From Dehalobacter sp. (GTDB lineage: Bacteria > Bacillota > Desulfitobacteriia > Desulfitobacteriales > Syntrophobotulaceae), in assembly GCA_023667845.1 (NCBI GenBank), contig JAMPIU010000053.1:1-64000 (forward strand): a stretch of 64,000 bases of DNA. The letters run 5' to 3'. The translations under genes were made by a program, and so were the position numbers. This document shows, one piece after another, positions 48,343 through 57,750 of the stretch. A model generated the notes under the pieces. It was given only the letters and a program-made list of their open reading frames with translations. It was not told the origin of the DNA and searched no databases. How positions within the stretch are numbered: position 1 is the stretch's first letter; each line of letters begins with the position of its first letter.

Positions 48343-49569
48343 ATGGGTACTCTGGAAAAACTTGCAGTCCTCGCTGATGGAGCCAAGTATGATGTCTCTT
48401 GTGCGTCAAGCGGGGTAAATAAGCATAATCAAGGCGGTATCGGCAACTCCAAATCATTTGGCATTTGCCATACCTGGTCTGCTGATGGCCGCTGTGTTTC
48501 GCTTTTAAAGATTCTCCTGACCAACTACTGCATCTATAACTGCAATTACTGCGTCAACCGCAATCAGAATGATATCCCGCGAGCCAGTTTCACGCCAAGG
48601 GAAGTTGCCGACCTGACGATTCAATTCTACAGGCGGAATTATATTGAAGGTCTTTTTTTGAGCTCGGGTATTGAGCGCAGTCCAAATCATACCATGGAAA
48701 GGATTTATCAGGTTCTTGACATTCTGAGGCATGAATATCACTTTTACGGATATATACACGTCAAAGTGATTCCCGGCGCCGATCCGGCACTGGTCAACAA
48801 GACCGGATTGCTCGCCGACAGGATGAGCATTAATATTGAACAGCCTACAGAGCAGAGCCTCAAACTCCTGGCCCCGCAAAAGACACTGCCCGTCCTATTT
48901 GCGCCGATGAATCAAATTCATCATCAGATGACGCAAAACGCTTCCGAAAGAAAGATTTTCCGGCACGTCCAAAAATTTGTTCCAGCAGGACAGTCGACCC
49001 AGATGATTGTCGGGGCAAGCAAAGACAGCGACCTTTCCATTATTAAAGCCACAGAAACCCTTTACAACCGTTTTCAGTTGAAAAGAGTCTATTACTCGGC
49101 CTATGTTCCCGTTAATGAGGGCCCAAATCTTCCTGCTCTTTCCACTTCTCCGCCTTTGCTTAGAGAACACCGGCTCTATCAGGCGGACTGGCTGCTGAGA
49201 TTTTACAGCTTTAAAGCGGATGAAATCGTCAATGAACAGAGTCCGTTTTTGGATACCGATTTTGATCCCAAAATTTCCTGGGCGCTTCGAAACATGCAGT
49301 TATTTCCTCTAGAAATCAACCAAGCCTCTTATGAAGAGCTGCTTCGAATTCCTGGCGTAGGCGTGACTTCCGCCCAGAGAATCATTCGGCAGCGCAGGCT
49401 GGGTAATATTTCTTATAATCATCTTAAAAAAATGGGGGTGGTTCTTAAGCGCGCTAAATATTTTATCACGTGTCAGGGCTGTTATTACGGAGGCATCCCT
49501 GCAGAAAGTGCCTTGGTGCGCCAGGCCCTGACACCTGTGGCCAAACCCGTTCAGCTATGTTTGTTTTGA
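48343..49569 (+). CDS. Putative DNA modification/repair radical-SAM protein (TIGR03916 type)
   Basis: A 408-residue radical-SAM enzyme. The cluster motif is C63-x3-C67-x2-C70 (LLTNYCIYNCNYC), preceded by three further cysteines (20, 42, 51) in a conserved-looking N terminus. SSGIERSPNHTMERI and RMSINIEQPTEQSLKLL belong to the SAM barrel. A helix-hairpin-helix (NQASYEELLRIPGVGVTSAQ) near the C terminus suggests DNA binding, and CQGCYYGG follows. Family knowledge: it is co-encoded with a DUF4130 protein or fused uracil-DNA glycosylase and thought to act on DNA; the reaction is unproven. The open frame extends upstream to 48106 through the palindromic element; GGGTGAT and the promoter support 48343. 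Confidence 0.88.
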   Translation: MGTLEKLAVLADGAKYDVSCASSGVNKHNQGGIGNSKSFGICHTWSADGRCVSLLKILLTNYCIYNCNYCVNRNQNDIPRASFTPREVADLTIQFYRRNYIEGLFLSSGIERSPNHTMERIYQVLDILRHEYHFYGYIHVKVIPGADPALVNKTGLLADRMSINIEQPTEQSLKLLAPQKTLPVLFAPMNQIHHQMTQNASERKIFRHVQKFVPAGQSTQMIVGASKDSDLSIIKATETLYNRFQLKRVYYSAYVPVNEGPNLPALSTSPPLLREHRLYQADWLLRFYSFKADEIVNEQSPFLDTDFDPKISWALRNMQLFPLEINQASYEELLRIPGVGVTSAQRIIRQRRLGNISYNHLKKMGVVLKRAKYFITCQGCYYGGIPAESALVRQALTPVAKPVQLCLF

Positions 49570-49648
49570 TTTATCCTGTAAACATATATGATCATTTTAG
49601 GGTTGACAAGGTTCTAGGAGTCTTCCGAAGAATGAGGGACTGTTGAAA

Positions 49649-50392
49649 ATGGATTATTTATATGACGGAAGCTTTGACGGTTTACTGACTTCAATATATT
49701 ACAGCTATTATGAACAAAAAGCCCATGGAATCTATCCTGAAGCTTCGTATCAGTTCAATATGTTCACGCCATCTACTGTTATCCAAAGTGATCCTGTGCT
49801 TGCTGCCAGGGTTTATGATGCGATAGACAGAAAAATTTCTGTCTACTCCTTAATGCAGATCTATTATGTATACCTCTCGAACAATCCCGCCAAAGAAAAC
49901 CTTATCTTAAAATACCTTCAGCTCGGCTTTCAATTAGGTCCGAAAATTGACAGCATTCATTCTCATCCCGAGGTATTGCCGATCCGGCAAACAGCCAAGA
50001 AAGTATCTTTTGAAGCAGAACGCTTTTTAGGGCTGCTTCGCTTTACGGATACCGGCAGTTATCTTTATGCGGTTCTGGAGCCGGATCATAATATATTAAT
50101 TCTTCTGGCCGACCATTTTGCTGACAGGCTAGCAGGCGAACGTTTCATTATTCATGACAAAAAAAGAAATCTTGCGATTATCTGCAATAAAAAAGAATGG
50201 TACCTTTCCGATTCCTCCGAGGAAGCAGCCATTCCTGATTCAGAGACAGAACAATTTTACCAAGAGCTCTGGGCTAAATATTTTACCCGTATCAGCATCG
50301 AAAACCGCAAAAATAAAAAGCTCCAATCCCATTTTGTCCCCCAGCGCTATCGGCATAACCTGGTAGAATTTCGAAAATCGGAGCTGCTTTAG
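49649..50392 (+). CDS. TIGR03915/DUF4130-family DNA metabolism protein
   Basis: A 247-residue partner of the upstream radical-SAM protein. It begins DYLYDGSFDGLLTSIYYSYY, a family hallmark, and ends with the DUF4130 signature HFVPQRYRHNLVEF. In other bacteria DUF4130 is fused to a uracil-DNA glycosylase-like domain; here that domain is absent, so the pair is the two-gene form. The ATG at 49649 (GAGGG ten bases upstream) is preferred over the TTG two codons before. Its stop overlaps the stop of the convergent metalloprotease gene by 4 bases. Function unproven; DNA repair is the likely field. Confidence 0.85.
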   Translation: MDYLYDGSFDGLLTSIYYSYYEQKAHGIYPEASYQFNMFTPSTVIQSDPVLAARVYDAIDRKISVYSLMQIYYVYLSNNPAKENLILKYLQLGFQLGPKIDSIHSHPEVLPIRQTAKKVSFEAERFLGLLRFTDTGSYLYAVLEPDHNILILLADHFADRLAGERFIIHDKKRNLAIICNKKEWYLSDSSEEAAIPDSETEQFYQELWAKYFTRISIENRKNKKLQSHFVPQRYRHNLVEFRKSELL

Positions 50393-51123
50393 TCCCATCC
50401 GTCCATCAATTCATTACAATGTTCTTTCAACCAGTTTTTCCACTTCTTATAGTCCGGCAGAATTTGTTCCACGAATGCCCAAAATTCCTTGGAATGGTTC
50501 ATGTACTTAAGATGGGCTAATTCGTGAATAATCACATAAGCCGCAACCTGGTTCGGTGCCATGATAATGCGCCAATTTAAGTTGATGTATCCTTTGCTTG
50601 AACAGCTTCCCCATTTTGTTTTTTGATCCTTAATTCTAAGTTTTTGATAGATAATATCCAGCTGTCTGGCATAATACTCAACCTGTTCAGGAAGAAGCTT
50701 TTGGGCCTGTCGGATATACCATTCTTCCAGTATCTTTTTGGTTGATTGACTTTTTTTCTCTTTTGATAACCCCGGTGGAACGGTTACAACGATCCTGCTT
50801 CCAATAAACGATGCTGAGGAGCTTCCGGGTCCGGCCTTTTCCTCGATCAGCAGAGGATAATGCCTGCCCCTGTACAGTAGTTTTTCACCTGAAACATATT
50901 CCTTCGCAGCAGTTTCCCCTGCTGCTGAATTTTGTTTTTCGATGTACTTCAATATCAGGTCTTTATTGTTTTCCAGATATCGTCTGGCCTGGGTGAAAGT
51001 AACTTCGGCAGGAACAGAAACCTTTAACTTCTGATGTTTGATGGTAACAATCAATCTTTTTGCTTTGCTGCTTTTTCGAAGCTCGTATTCAATTTGCCTT
51101 TTGCCTATACGAAGGTATTCCAT
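50389..51123 (-). CDS. YgjP-type M48-related metallopeptidase
   Basis: A cytoplasmic metal-dependent protease-like protein of about 244 residues (DUF45 family). The zinc motif is HELAHLKYMNHSKEFW, an HExxH with a downstream His, near residue 205; KWGSCSSKGYINLNWRI is the other conserved block. The N terminus has the basic KRQIEYELRKSSKAKRLIVTI. The start could be the ATG at 51123 or the GTG at 51135. Substrate unknown. Such genes are often linked to restriction systems, but none is nearby; it stands convergent to the DNA-repair pair. Confidence 0.87.
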   Translation of the reverse strand: MEYLRIGKRQIEYELRKSSKAKRLIVTIKHQKLKVSVPAEVTFTQARRYLENNKDLILKYIEKQNSAAGETAAKEYVSGEKLLYRGRHYPLLIEEKAGPGSSSASFIGSRIVVTVPPGLSKEKKSQSTKKILEEWYIRQAQKLLPEQVEYYARQLDIIYQKLRIKDQKTKWGSCSSKGYINLNWRIIMAPNQVAAYVIIHELAHLKYMNHSKEFWAFVEQILPDYKKWKNWLKEHCNELMDGWD

Positions 51124-51279
51124 TTTGCCTTCCACTTTACTCCCGAAAATAATGATATTGCCCTGTGCAAAAAATCGAGCAAGACTATTTTACTACGATT
51201 AAGGGAAAAAAAGAAACCTTTACGCCAATAAATATTATCTGAATATATCTTTTATTTGTATTTTTCGTTCATAATCCCG

Positions 51280-52797
51280 TCATACCGTCCGATAGGTTGC
51301 CTGGCTGACTGCCACTTTCCACCCGCTCAGGTATTGTTGGCGCTCAGATTCGGTGATGTTCGAAGCAAAAATAAGGCGCCCTTTACTAAGGTCTTTCAGC
51401 TCTTCCTTGTCCTTCCAGTATCCGGTTGCCAAACCTGCCAGATATGCTGCTCCCAAAGCCGTAACCTCACAAATTTCTGACCGTTCAACCGGAATACCGC
51501 TGAGATCCGCCTGAAACTGCAGCAGGAAATTATTATCAGCTGCACCGCCGTCTACTTTCAAGGCCTTAAGAGGGATATCGGCATCCTTAGCCATTGCCGT
51601 AAGAACATCATTTGTCTGATAAGCAATGCTCTCCAGCGCGGCTCTTACAAGGTGGAAACGGTTTGCGCCCCGGGTAAGTCCGGTCACTATGCCGCGGGCA
51701 TGCATATCCCAGTATGGTGCGCCGAGTCCGACGAAGGCCGGAACAATATAGACATCGTTCGTATCTTTGACCTGAGTTGCATAATACTCGCTTTCGGCAG
51801 AAGTTTTCAGCAATCCAAGTTCATCACGAAGCCACTGAATGACTGCTCCGCCAATAAACACACTGCCTTCCAGCGCATATTCCACCTCGTTGTCAATTCC
51901 CCAGGCAATTGTCGTCAGCAATTTATTTTGAGACCGGATCATATTTCTACCGGTATGCATCAGGATAAAACAACCCGTACCGTAGGTATTTTTGACCATT
52001 CCTTCTGTAAAGCAGGCCTGCCCAAAAAGTGCGGCCTGCTGATCACCGGCTATGCCAGCTATCGGTATTTCAGCTCCAAATATCGAAGAATCTGTTACAC
52101 CGTAACAGTGGCTGCTCGGACAGACTTCCGCCAGCAGTGGTCTGGGGATATCCAAATAAGATAATATTTTGTCATCCCACGCTAGTTCCCTGATATTATA
52201 GAGCATGGTCCGGGAGGCATTGCTGTAATCCGTAATATGCAGCCGGCCTTTGGTAAGATTCCAGACGAGCCAGCTGTCAATTGTGCCAAAAAGCAAATCC
52301 TCTTTTTCGGCCATCGCCTGACCATCCGGGATATGATCCAGGATCCAGCGAATTTTCGTTCCGGAAAAATAAGCATCCGCAACAAGGCCGGTCGCATCTG
52401 AAATATACTCGTTCAAGGTACCGTTCAGTATCTGCTCGCAAAGTTCCGTCGTTCTACGGCATTGCCAGACAATCGCATGATAGACAGGTTTGCCGGTAAA
52501 ACGGTTCCAAACCACAGTCGTCTCCCTTTGATTTGCTATCCCTAGCCCAACAATATCATCCGGATTTATGTTCGTCTGATCCAGAACCTCTCTGATAGCA
52601 GCCAGCTGGGTGTCCCAGATTTCCAAAGGATCATGTTCAACCCACCCCGGGAACGGATAAATCTGGGCAAACTCTTTTTGGGCTTTACCTACGATCATTC
52701 CTTCATGGTTAAAAATGACAGCCCGTGAGCTTGTTGTCCCCTGATCGCGCAATAATATATTTTTGAACCATTTGTGTTCCTCCATTAACCAGTTCAT
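51280..52797 (-). CDS. glpK: Glycerol kinase, 5' frameshift suspected
   Basis: Phosphorylates glycerol to glycerol 3-phosphate. The body is a near-complete FGGY kinase: [71 protein letters not shown] and [15 protein letters not shown] are all present, about 490 residues after DQG. The first residues do not fit: the proper start, ATG at 52771 with GGAGG upstream, reads MVQKYIIA and then shifts frame after GCGC, two bases short of the expected LDQGTT. The open frame uses an upstream ATG that lacks a ribosome binding site. No glpF or glpD nearby. Possibly a pseudogene or an assembly error. Confidence 0.85.
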   Translation of the reverse strand: MNWLMEEHKWFKNILLRDQGTTSSRAVIFNHEGMIVGKAQKEFAQIYPFPGWVEHDPLEIWDTQLAAIREVLDQTNINPDDIVGLGIANQRETTVVWNRFTGKPVYHAIVWQCRRTTELCEQILNGTLNEYISDATGLVADAYFSGTKIRWILDHIPDGQAMAEKEDLLFGTIDSWLVWNLTKGRLHITDYSNASRTMLYNIRELAWDDKILSYLDIPRPLLAEVCPSSHCYGVTDSSIFGAEIPIAGIAGDQQAALFGQACFTEGMVKNTYGTGCFILMHTGRNMIRSQNKLLTTIAWGIDNEVEYALEGSVFIGGAVIQWLRDELGLLKTSAESEYYATQVKDTNDVYIVPAFVGLGAPYWDMHARGIVTGLTRGANRFHLVRAALESIAYQTNDVLTAMAKDADIPLKALKVDGGAADNNFLLQFQADLSGIPVERSEICEVTALGAAYLAGLATGYWKDKEELKDLSKGRLIFASNITESERQQYLSGWKVAVSQATYRTV

Positions 52798-52948
52798 TAA
52801 TGAGCCAAAGCCCGAATACTTTTCGCAAATAATTTTATTATACTATAATTAATGAGAAAACAGGCCAAAATAGTTCCAATCAGTACCCGATTAAGCTGAA
52901 TAGATGAACACGGCAACCAGAATTATCTGAGGAAAGAAGTGTCAGACT

Positions 52949-53650
52949 ATGCAAAACTGGCAGGAAAAAGCAGCCATACTCGTTGATGAGCATGTAGCTC
53001 CTCAAGGAGTTCATGACAAACGCATCCTGGACGCCATTAAAAAAATCCCCAGACATTTGTTCATTCCTGAAGATTTATGGCCCTACAGTTATGATGATGA
53101 ACCGCTTCCGATCGGAGAGAAGCAGACGATCTCTCAGCCCTTTATTGTCGCTAAAATGACCGAGCTATTGGCTTTGGAACCTGGTGACAAAGTCCTTGAA
53201 ATAGGTACGGGTTCCGGCTATCAGTCTGCTTTGCTGGCCGAGATGGGTATGGCCGTGACAACCATCGAAAGAATCGAAGCACTCGCCCTTAAAGTTCGAG
53301 TATTATTTGAACAGCTGAACTATCCAATCTGCAGTATCATTGCCGACGGCCGAAACGGTTATGAACCAAATGCACCGTACCGGGGAATCCTCGTAACGGC
53401 AGCAACACCGGTCATTGGACCTTGCTGGCTTGAACAGCTCGATGTCGACGGAAAAATCGTTGTCCCGCTTGAAGCCGGCGAAGGGCTAGCCTGTCAGCGT
53501 TTGCTGGTCAGACAAAAGACCAATACAAATCCGGAAGGCTATATTGACAGCTGGGATGACTACTGCCGCTTTGTACCGCTGCTCTCTGGGACAGCAGCGG
53601 GAACAAAAGAAACGCTCCCATGTCCCCGCTCGTCTATTTCCCGTACTTAA
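52949..53650 (+). CDS. pcm: Protein-L-isoaspartate O-methyltransferase
   Basis: Repairs isoaspartyl residues in aged proteins using SAM. The 233-residue protein has the family segments [12 protein letters not shown]-like [40 protein letters not shown], the SAM loop [19 protein letters not shown] (about 84-102), and [10 protein letters not shown]. It is a stand-alone gene between glpK and queF; AGGAAAGAAG precedes the ATG. The last 17 bases overlap the end of queF on the other strand, and the C-terminal 20 residues are atypical. Confidence 0.93.
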   Translation: MQNWQEKAAILVDEHVAPQGVHDKRILDAIKKIPRHLFIPEDLWPYSYDDEPLPIGEKQTISQPFIVAKMTELLALEPGDKVLEIGTGSGYQSALLAEMGMAVTTIERIEALALKVRVLFEQLNYPICSIIADGRNGYEPNAPYRGILVTAATPVIGPCWLEQLDVDGKIVVPLEAGEGLACQRLLVRQKTNTNPEGYIDSWDDYCRFVPLLSGTAAGTKETLPCPRSSISRT

Positions 53651-54098
53651 GCAGCCTCTTCACGGCAAATTCTACCCATTTGCTATCCGGCTGTCCATAA
53701 TTGCTGTAAGGATGAATGGAGATCCCTCCTCTGGGGCTGAATTCTCCTATAACTTCGATATATCTAGGTTCAAGTAGCCGGATCAGGTCCTTCATGATGA
53801 TGTTGACAACATCTTCGTGGAAACCTCCATGGTTGCGGAAACTGAAAAGATATAGCTTCAACGATTTGCTTTCTACCAATTTTTGATCCGGAATGTAATT
53901 GATAATCATCGTTCCAAAATCCGGCTGGCCGGTAATCGGACACAGGCTGGTAAATTCAGGGCAATTTAAGCGGACAAAATAATTATTATCGGGATACTTG
54001 TTTGCAAAACTCTCCAGTATGTCCGGATCATAATCAAAAACATAGCGTGTTTGTCCCGATCCCAGAAGTGACAGGTCCTCAGTTTCCTTGTTTTTCAT
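53634..54098 (-). CDS. queF: NADPH-dependent 7-cyano-7-deazaguanine reductase
   Basis: Reduces preQ0 to preQ1 in queuosine tRNA synthesis. The 154-residue unimodular (YkvM) form has the substrate thioimide site in [18 protein letters not shown] (catalytic Cys about 51), the QueF motif [24 protein letters not shown], and [16 protein letters not shown]. The start lies inside the end of the transporter gene (20-base overlap). The rest of the preQ0 pathway (queC, queD, queE, folE) is not here. Confidence 0.95.
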   Translation of the reverse strand: MKNKETEDLSLLGSGQTRYVFDYDPDILESFANKYPDNNYFVRLNCPEFTSLCPITGQPDFGTMIINYIPDQKLVESKSLKLYLFSFRNHGGFHEDVVNIIMKDLIRLLEPRYIEVIGEFSPRGGISIHPYSNYGQPDSKWVEFAVKRLLKYGK

Positions 54099-54627
54099 TT
54101 ACGGTAACCTCCCAACGGTTCTTAATCATAAACAGAATGCTTATTCCGAGCACTTGCATCAGACTCTTAACAGCAAACTGCCCGAGTACTGCATTCGGTA
54201 CAAAATCCCAGATCAGGATGCCTGAAATAAGCGGGGACAGACCGATTAATATAAAGACTAAACTATCGAGAAAACTGCTGACAATCCCGCTCGCAAACAC
54301 TTTACGCAGGAAAGAGCCTTTAAGCCTCGTATAAATTTCCGTATCTGCCGATTCCGATATCAAAAAGGAAATGGCTGAAGCCAAGGTAATGGTCAAAGTA
54401 TCTCCAAGAAGTTTGGAGGAAACAGCCGATAGGACAAGAGCCGTGGTAATCGCCAGATAAGCAGCTTTTCGCCCGTACTTGCGCTGAATAATGTCCCTAA
54501 GTACCAACGTCACCCCGATCAGCCAGCTTCCGTAAGGAATTAAAAACGGTCCTATCTGCAAAGGTGCCAGCGCTGCAGTAATAATATTCGCAATAATGAT
54601 GGCAGCTAAATAAAGAATAAGCAACAT
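54079..54627 (-). CDS. Queuosine precursor transporter (VUT/YhhQ family)
   Basis: Membrane protein of 182 residues with about five to six hydrophobic helices: [90 protein letters not shown] and the last helix. [13 protein letters not shown] and [14 protein letters not shown] are family marks (YhhQ/QPTR). The start is ATG 54627 after AGGAGA; the open frame to 54708 overlaps the terminator and has no such site. Coupled to queF, so it probably imports preQ0 or preQ1. Confidence 0.88.
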   Translation of the reverse strand: MLLILYLAAIIIANIITAALAPLQIGPFLIPYGSWLIGVTLVLRDIIQRKYGRKAAYLAITTALVLSAVSSKLLGDTLTITLASAISFLISESADTEIYTRLKGSFLRKVFASGIVSSFLDSLVFILIGLSPLISGILIWDFVPNAVLGQFAVKSLMQVLGISILFMIKNRWEVTVNEKQGN

Positions 54628-54690
54628 TATTTTTCTCCTAATAATAAATAATGACCCAAAGATTTGCCACTCCTTGCCGTCCATGGATGT

Positions 54691-54719
54691 TAAAAATAAA
54701 AAGGGCATGTAACTGCCCT
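54691..54719 (-). terminator. Terminator upstream of the queuosine genes
   Basis: On the minus strand AGGGCA-GTTACA-TGCCCT is followed by TTTTTATTTTT. A longer hairpin AAAACTA...TAGTTTT (54720-54750) directly precedes it. It ends the GntR/UTRA transcript or attenuates the transporter-queF genes. It does not match the preQ1-I consensus by eye. Confidence 0.75.
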
Positions 54720-54797
54720 AAAACTACCAGACGATAGCTTCCCTAGTTTTGTTTAGAGACAGGATGGATGACGAACTGTCTTATTAAGTTAAATGGT

Positions 54798-55511
54798 CTA
54801 TTCCATATCGGTAAACGGCCAGGATGCGGATAGCTTGCAGCTGTCTCCTCGATAATAAGTAATACCCAGCCCGATTGGCTTATCCTGTGTATTAAACAGT
54901 CTTTGCTCAACAACCAAAAGTGGGAGAGCATTGTACAGGGACAGGTATTTTGATATTTTTTCATCAGGCATTTGGGCAGAAATTGTTAATTCTTTCTTAA
55001 TCGCAAACAGAGAAGTATACCGAGAAACAATTTCCGGGAAAGTATTGTATTTGATTTCTTTTTCAACGATAGGCATTCCCTTGTAGTAAATCAGGTATTT
55101 TTCATCATACGCGACTGCTTCTCCATTGCTGCAATGGATCCGTTTAACCATAATTATTTTTTTGCTTTGGGGTATATTCAGACTGTCAATGAGTCTTGGT
55201 GTCGGCAGGATAATTTTAACTTCAATCAGCTTGGTCGTATCGATGGTGTTAATCAGATTTGCCATCTCGTTGTAATATAAGATGTATTTCTTGGAATCCG
55301 GTTCATTCACAAAGCTACCCTTGCCAGGGATAGAGGTGATATATCCCTCATTCACTAAGATTGCCAGACCCTTGCGGACCGTCATCCGGCTCACGCCATA
55401 GGTATCACACAATGAATTTTCTGAAGGGATCGCATCTCCCGGCTTCAAAACACCCTCTTTGATTTTTTTCTTTATCTCTTCAATAATATGTTGATAGATT
55501 GGTAATTCCAT
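54798..55511 (-). CDS. GntR-family regulator with UTRA domain
   Basis: A 237-residue regulator: N-terminal winged HTH (about 1-68, IYQHIIEEIKKKIKEGVLKPGDAIPSENSLCDTYGVSRMTVRKGLAILVNEGYI in segments) and a C-terminal UTRA effector domain (about 85-230; MVKRIHCSNGEAVAYDEKYLI, TYYRGDSCKLSASW). The ATG at 55511 follows GAGGAG. It follows the corrinoid-activator gene by 101 bases on the same strand and faces the Wood-Ljungdahl genes. UTRA regulators often bind TGTATATACA-type palindromes, and such sites sit at 57644 and 63925, so it may repress the C1 genes. The ligand is unknown. Confidence 0.9.
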   Translation of the reverse strand: MELPIYQHIIEEIKKKIKEGVLKPGDAIPSENSLCDTYGVSRMTVRKGLAILVNEGYITSIPGKGSFVNEPDSKKYILYYNEMANLINTIDTTKLIEVKIILPTPRLIDSLNIPQSKKIIMVKRIHCSNGEAVAYDEKYLIYYKGMPIVEKEIKYNTFPEIVSRYTSLFAIKKELTISAQMPDEKISKYLSLYNALPLLVVEQRLFNTQDKPIGLGITYYRGDSCKLSASWPFTDME

Positions 55512-55612
55512 CTTCTTACTCCTCGGCAATTATTTAGTTATCATATATTATACATAGGAACAGATTAATAAATCCATCAATATTTTTTAAGCCACTAACT
55601 TATTTACTTTCT

Positions 55613-57406
55613 TCAAAAACCTGTATTCTGCAGATATTCCTGTTGAAAAGCAGGATTTGCCGCCAGGTCAAAATGGGTTACCTTTGCCAATAATATCAAA
55701 GTATTCATCCGTATATTTCTGGACAGTAGAAAATTCAATGCTCCGGCTCCTGCCGCATTGCCTATGGACCGGATGGGTACATTCGAAAAATCGGGAAACA
55801 GACCGAGTACCTGAGCACTTGGAGCGTCAATATAGTTGCCGAAGGCCCCGGCAATCAGAATTTCCTCGAGATCTTCTCCTTTCAGCCCATATTCTTTCAT
55901 TAATAGCATACATCCTGTATAAATGGCGCTTTTGGCTAGCTGTACAGCACGAATATCCTTTTGGCTGATGTAAATTCGGTCGTTATCACCGGACTGTCCC
56001 TCATCCATCAGGTAGAAAACGCTGACCCCGTCAATTTTTGCCAGATAATCAGCAAATCTTTGATTTTCCGGCCGGCAAATTTTTAAATATTTGTCGGGAG
56101 GCAGCAGTCTGCCTTCTTTACTGATCAGCTCGGCTTTCAACATTTCAGCAACTGCATCAACGATACCGGAGCCACAAATCCCTTTGGGCTGTTCTCCGCC
56201 AATCACTTTTAATTTAATTTTACCTTCCGACAGTTTTACCCGTTCGATGGCTCCGTTTGTTCCACGCATTCCAAAGCGGATCGTTGCTCCTTCGAGGGCC
56301 GGTCCGGCAGCAGTTGAAGTGGCTAGCCACTTCTTCTCGTTCCCCAATAAAATTTCGCCGTTTGTTCCAAGATCAATAATCAATCTGTTCCCTTGACGTT
56401 CCCCTTCAGGCAAAGCCAGTAGGACAGCCAAAGTGTCCGCTCCGACGAAGCCCCCGATCAAAGGTAAAAAATCAATAATGGCATTGGGATGAATGTTAAG
56501 GCTCAACTCCCGTGCTGTTGTTAACACTTCACTTAAAATCGTATTGGTGTAAGGCGTCCTGCCAAGAGATCCAGGATACAAACCTAAAAAGAGGTGCTGC
56601 ATGGCACTGTTGCCGCAAATCACCATCGTATAGATATTTTCAGCGCTGATCTGGTTTTGCTGTATCGCTTCCAGAATCAGGGTGTTAATGGTCTCTACTA
56701 CTTTACGCTGAAGAATTTTTAGCCCTTCAGGATTATTTATCGCCGCCATAATGCGGGATATAACATCCGCACCTTCCGTAATCTGACCGTTTAAGCCGGA
56801 ATATACCCCTACTTTTTTGCCGCTATTAAGGTCATATAAGTAGGCCACAACTGAGGTACTCCCAAGGTCAACGGCAAATCCATAATTGCTGGCTGAGGTG
56901 TCGCCCTGCTCAATATCAAGCAGCTGTTCGTCTCTTAAGACCAAAGTAATGCCTGTCATTTCCTGTTTCTGCATCAGCAGTGATAATTTTTGCAGAAGGC
57001 ATAAAGCTGGCGTATTAATCCGGAATGGAACCGTGGCTTGAATATGTTCCCAGTCCCCGTAATAGAACGGAGTTCTTAGAAACTTCTTATCGATAAAGAT
57101 CTTTTTAACTGGCGGATCGATGTTTAGCTCTGTTTCAATACGATCTGTTAAAATTGAGGCTTCATGTTTATAGTCTTCATATTTAAGATAAACGATCAAG
57201 CCGTCGCTTACTGGTTCCTGACACGCCAATACTTCCTGCCGTATGCCGTCCCTTTCTATTTCAACTGTGCATTTTTTACATGTACCTTTTCCTCCGCATA
57301 CAAGATCAAGTGGATATCCAAGGCCTGAACAGGCAGCAGCGACCGTGTCATTCTCCTGGCATAAGATTTCTTTATTCTGGCTTGGAAATAGAACTTTTTT
57401 CATCAT
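55613..57406 (-). CDS. Corrinoid-enzyme reductive activator (2Fe-2S ferredoxin plus ASKHA domain)
   Basis: ATP-dependent activator of the RACE/RamA-AcsV kind, which re-reduces cob(II)alamin in corrinoid methyl-transfer proteins. The 597-residue product has an N-terminal [2Fe-2S] domain (C-x5-C-x2-C: DLVCGGKGTCKKC, plus ACQEP), then a linker. The C-terminal DUF4445 ASKHA domain (about 175-590) has YGFAVDLGSTSVVAYLYDL, LIIDLGTNGEILLG and GICGSGIVDAVAEML. The start is ATG 57406 after AAAGGAA. It lies upstream of the GntR/UTRA gene and divergent from the metF-metV gene, so the partner is likely the acetyl-CoA-pathway corrinoid protein; an O-demethylase partner is also possible. Confidence 0.87.
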   Translation of the reverse strand: MMKKVLFPSQNKEILCQENDTVAAACSGLGYPLDLVCGGKGTCKKCTVEIERDGIRQEVLACQEPVSDGLIVYLKYEDYKHEASILTDRIETELNIDPPVKKIFIDKKFLRTPFYYGDWEHIQATVPFRINTPALCLLQKLSLLMQKQEMTGITLVLRDEQLLDIEQGDTSASNYGFAVDLGSTSVVAYLYDLNSGKKVGVYSGLNGQITEGADVISRIMAAINNPEGLKILQRKVVETINTLILEAIQQNQISAENIYTMVICGNSAMQHLFLGLYPGSLGRTPYTNTILSEVLTTARELSLNIHPNAIIDFLPLIGGFVGADTLAVLLALPEGERQGNRLIIDLGTNGEILLGNEKKWLATSTAAGPALEGATIRFGMRGTNGAIERVKLSEGKIKLKVIGGEQPKGICGSGIVDAVAEMLKAELISKEGRLLPPDKYLKICRPENQRFADYLAKIDGVSVFYLMDEGQSGDNDRIYISQKDIRAVQLAKSAIYTGCMLLMKEYGLKGEDLEEILIAGAFGNYIDAPSAQVLGLFPDFSNVPIRSIGNAAGAGALNFLLSRNIRMNTLILLAKVTHFDLAANPAFQQEYLQNTGF

Positions 57407-57492
57407 ATTGTTTTCCTTTCTGTTATAATAAAACCTGCCATTTTCAGCGAAGGACAACCGTCTTTTTCCAAAAAAACATTCTAACATATCAT

Positions 57493-57522
57493 ATTATAAA
57501 ACGTAACTTTCCTTAATTACAA
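57493..57522 (-). promoter_or_regulatory. Promoter of the activator gene
   Basis: On the minus strand TTGTAA (57517-57522), an 18-bp spacer and TATAAT (57493-57498), about 90 bases before the activator start. Confidence 0.6.
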
Positions 57523-57597
57523 GTCGGTAGTTTCAGGCTATTGTCGAAATAGAAATTATTTTCTAAAAAATCTCTTATTTTTTGTCTTTTAAATATA

Positions 57598-57654
57598 TTG
57601 ACTATTGAAAATTCGGATGATATATTAAAGTAAGCAAAACACCTGTATATACAA
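57598..57654 (+). promoter_or_regulatory. Promoter and putative GntR/UTRA operator of the metF-metV gene
   Basis: TTGACT (57598-57603), 17-bp spacer, TATATT (57621-57626). Fourteen bases on lies ACCTGTATATACAA (57641-57654), whose core TGTATATACA is a perfect palindrome. A second half-like AGTATACAT follows. The site sits just after the expected transcription start, a place suited to repression. The identical 14-mer occurs before the acsE-like gene at 63922. Confidence 0.7.
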
Positions 57655-57750
57655 TAGTATACATTATTTGGACGCAATTATCTCTTTTTATTTTCTTTAT
57701 TTTTTATTTTCATGTTAGACTTTTGAGAATAATTGGAAAGGGGGATACTT

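Noticed and set aside
54720-54750. preQ1-I riboswitch before the queuosine genes
   Set aside because: The expected CCC-loop and the A-rich tail pairing are not visible; kept only as a hairpin of interest.
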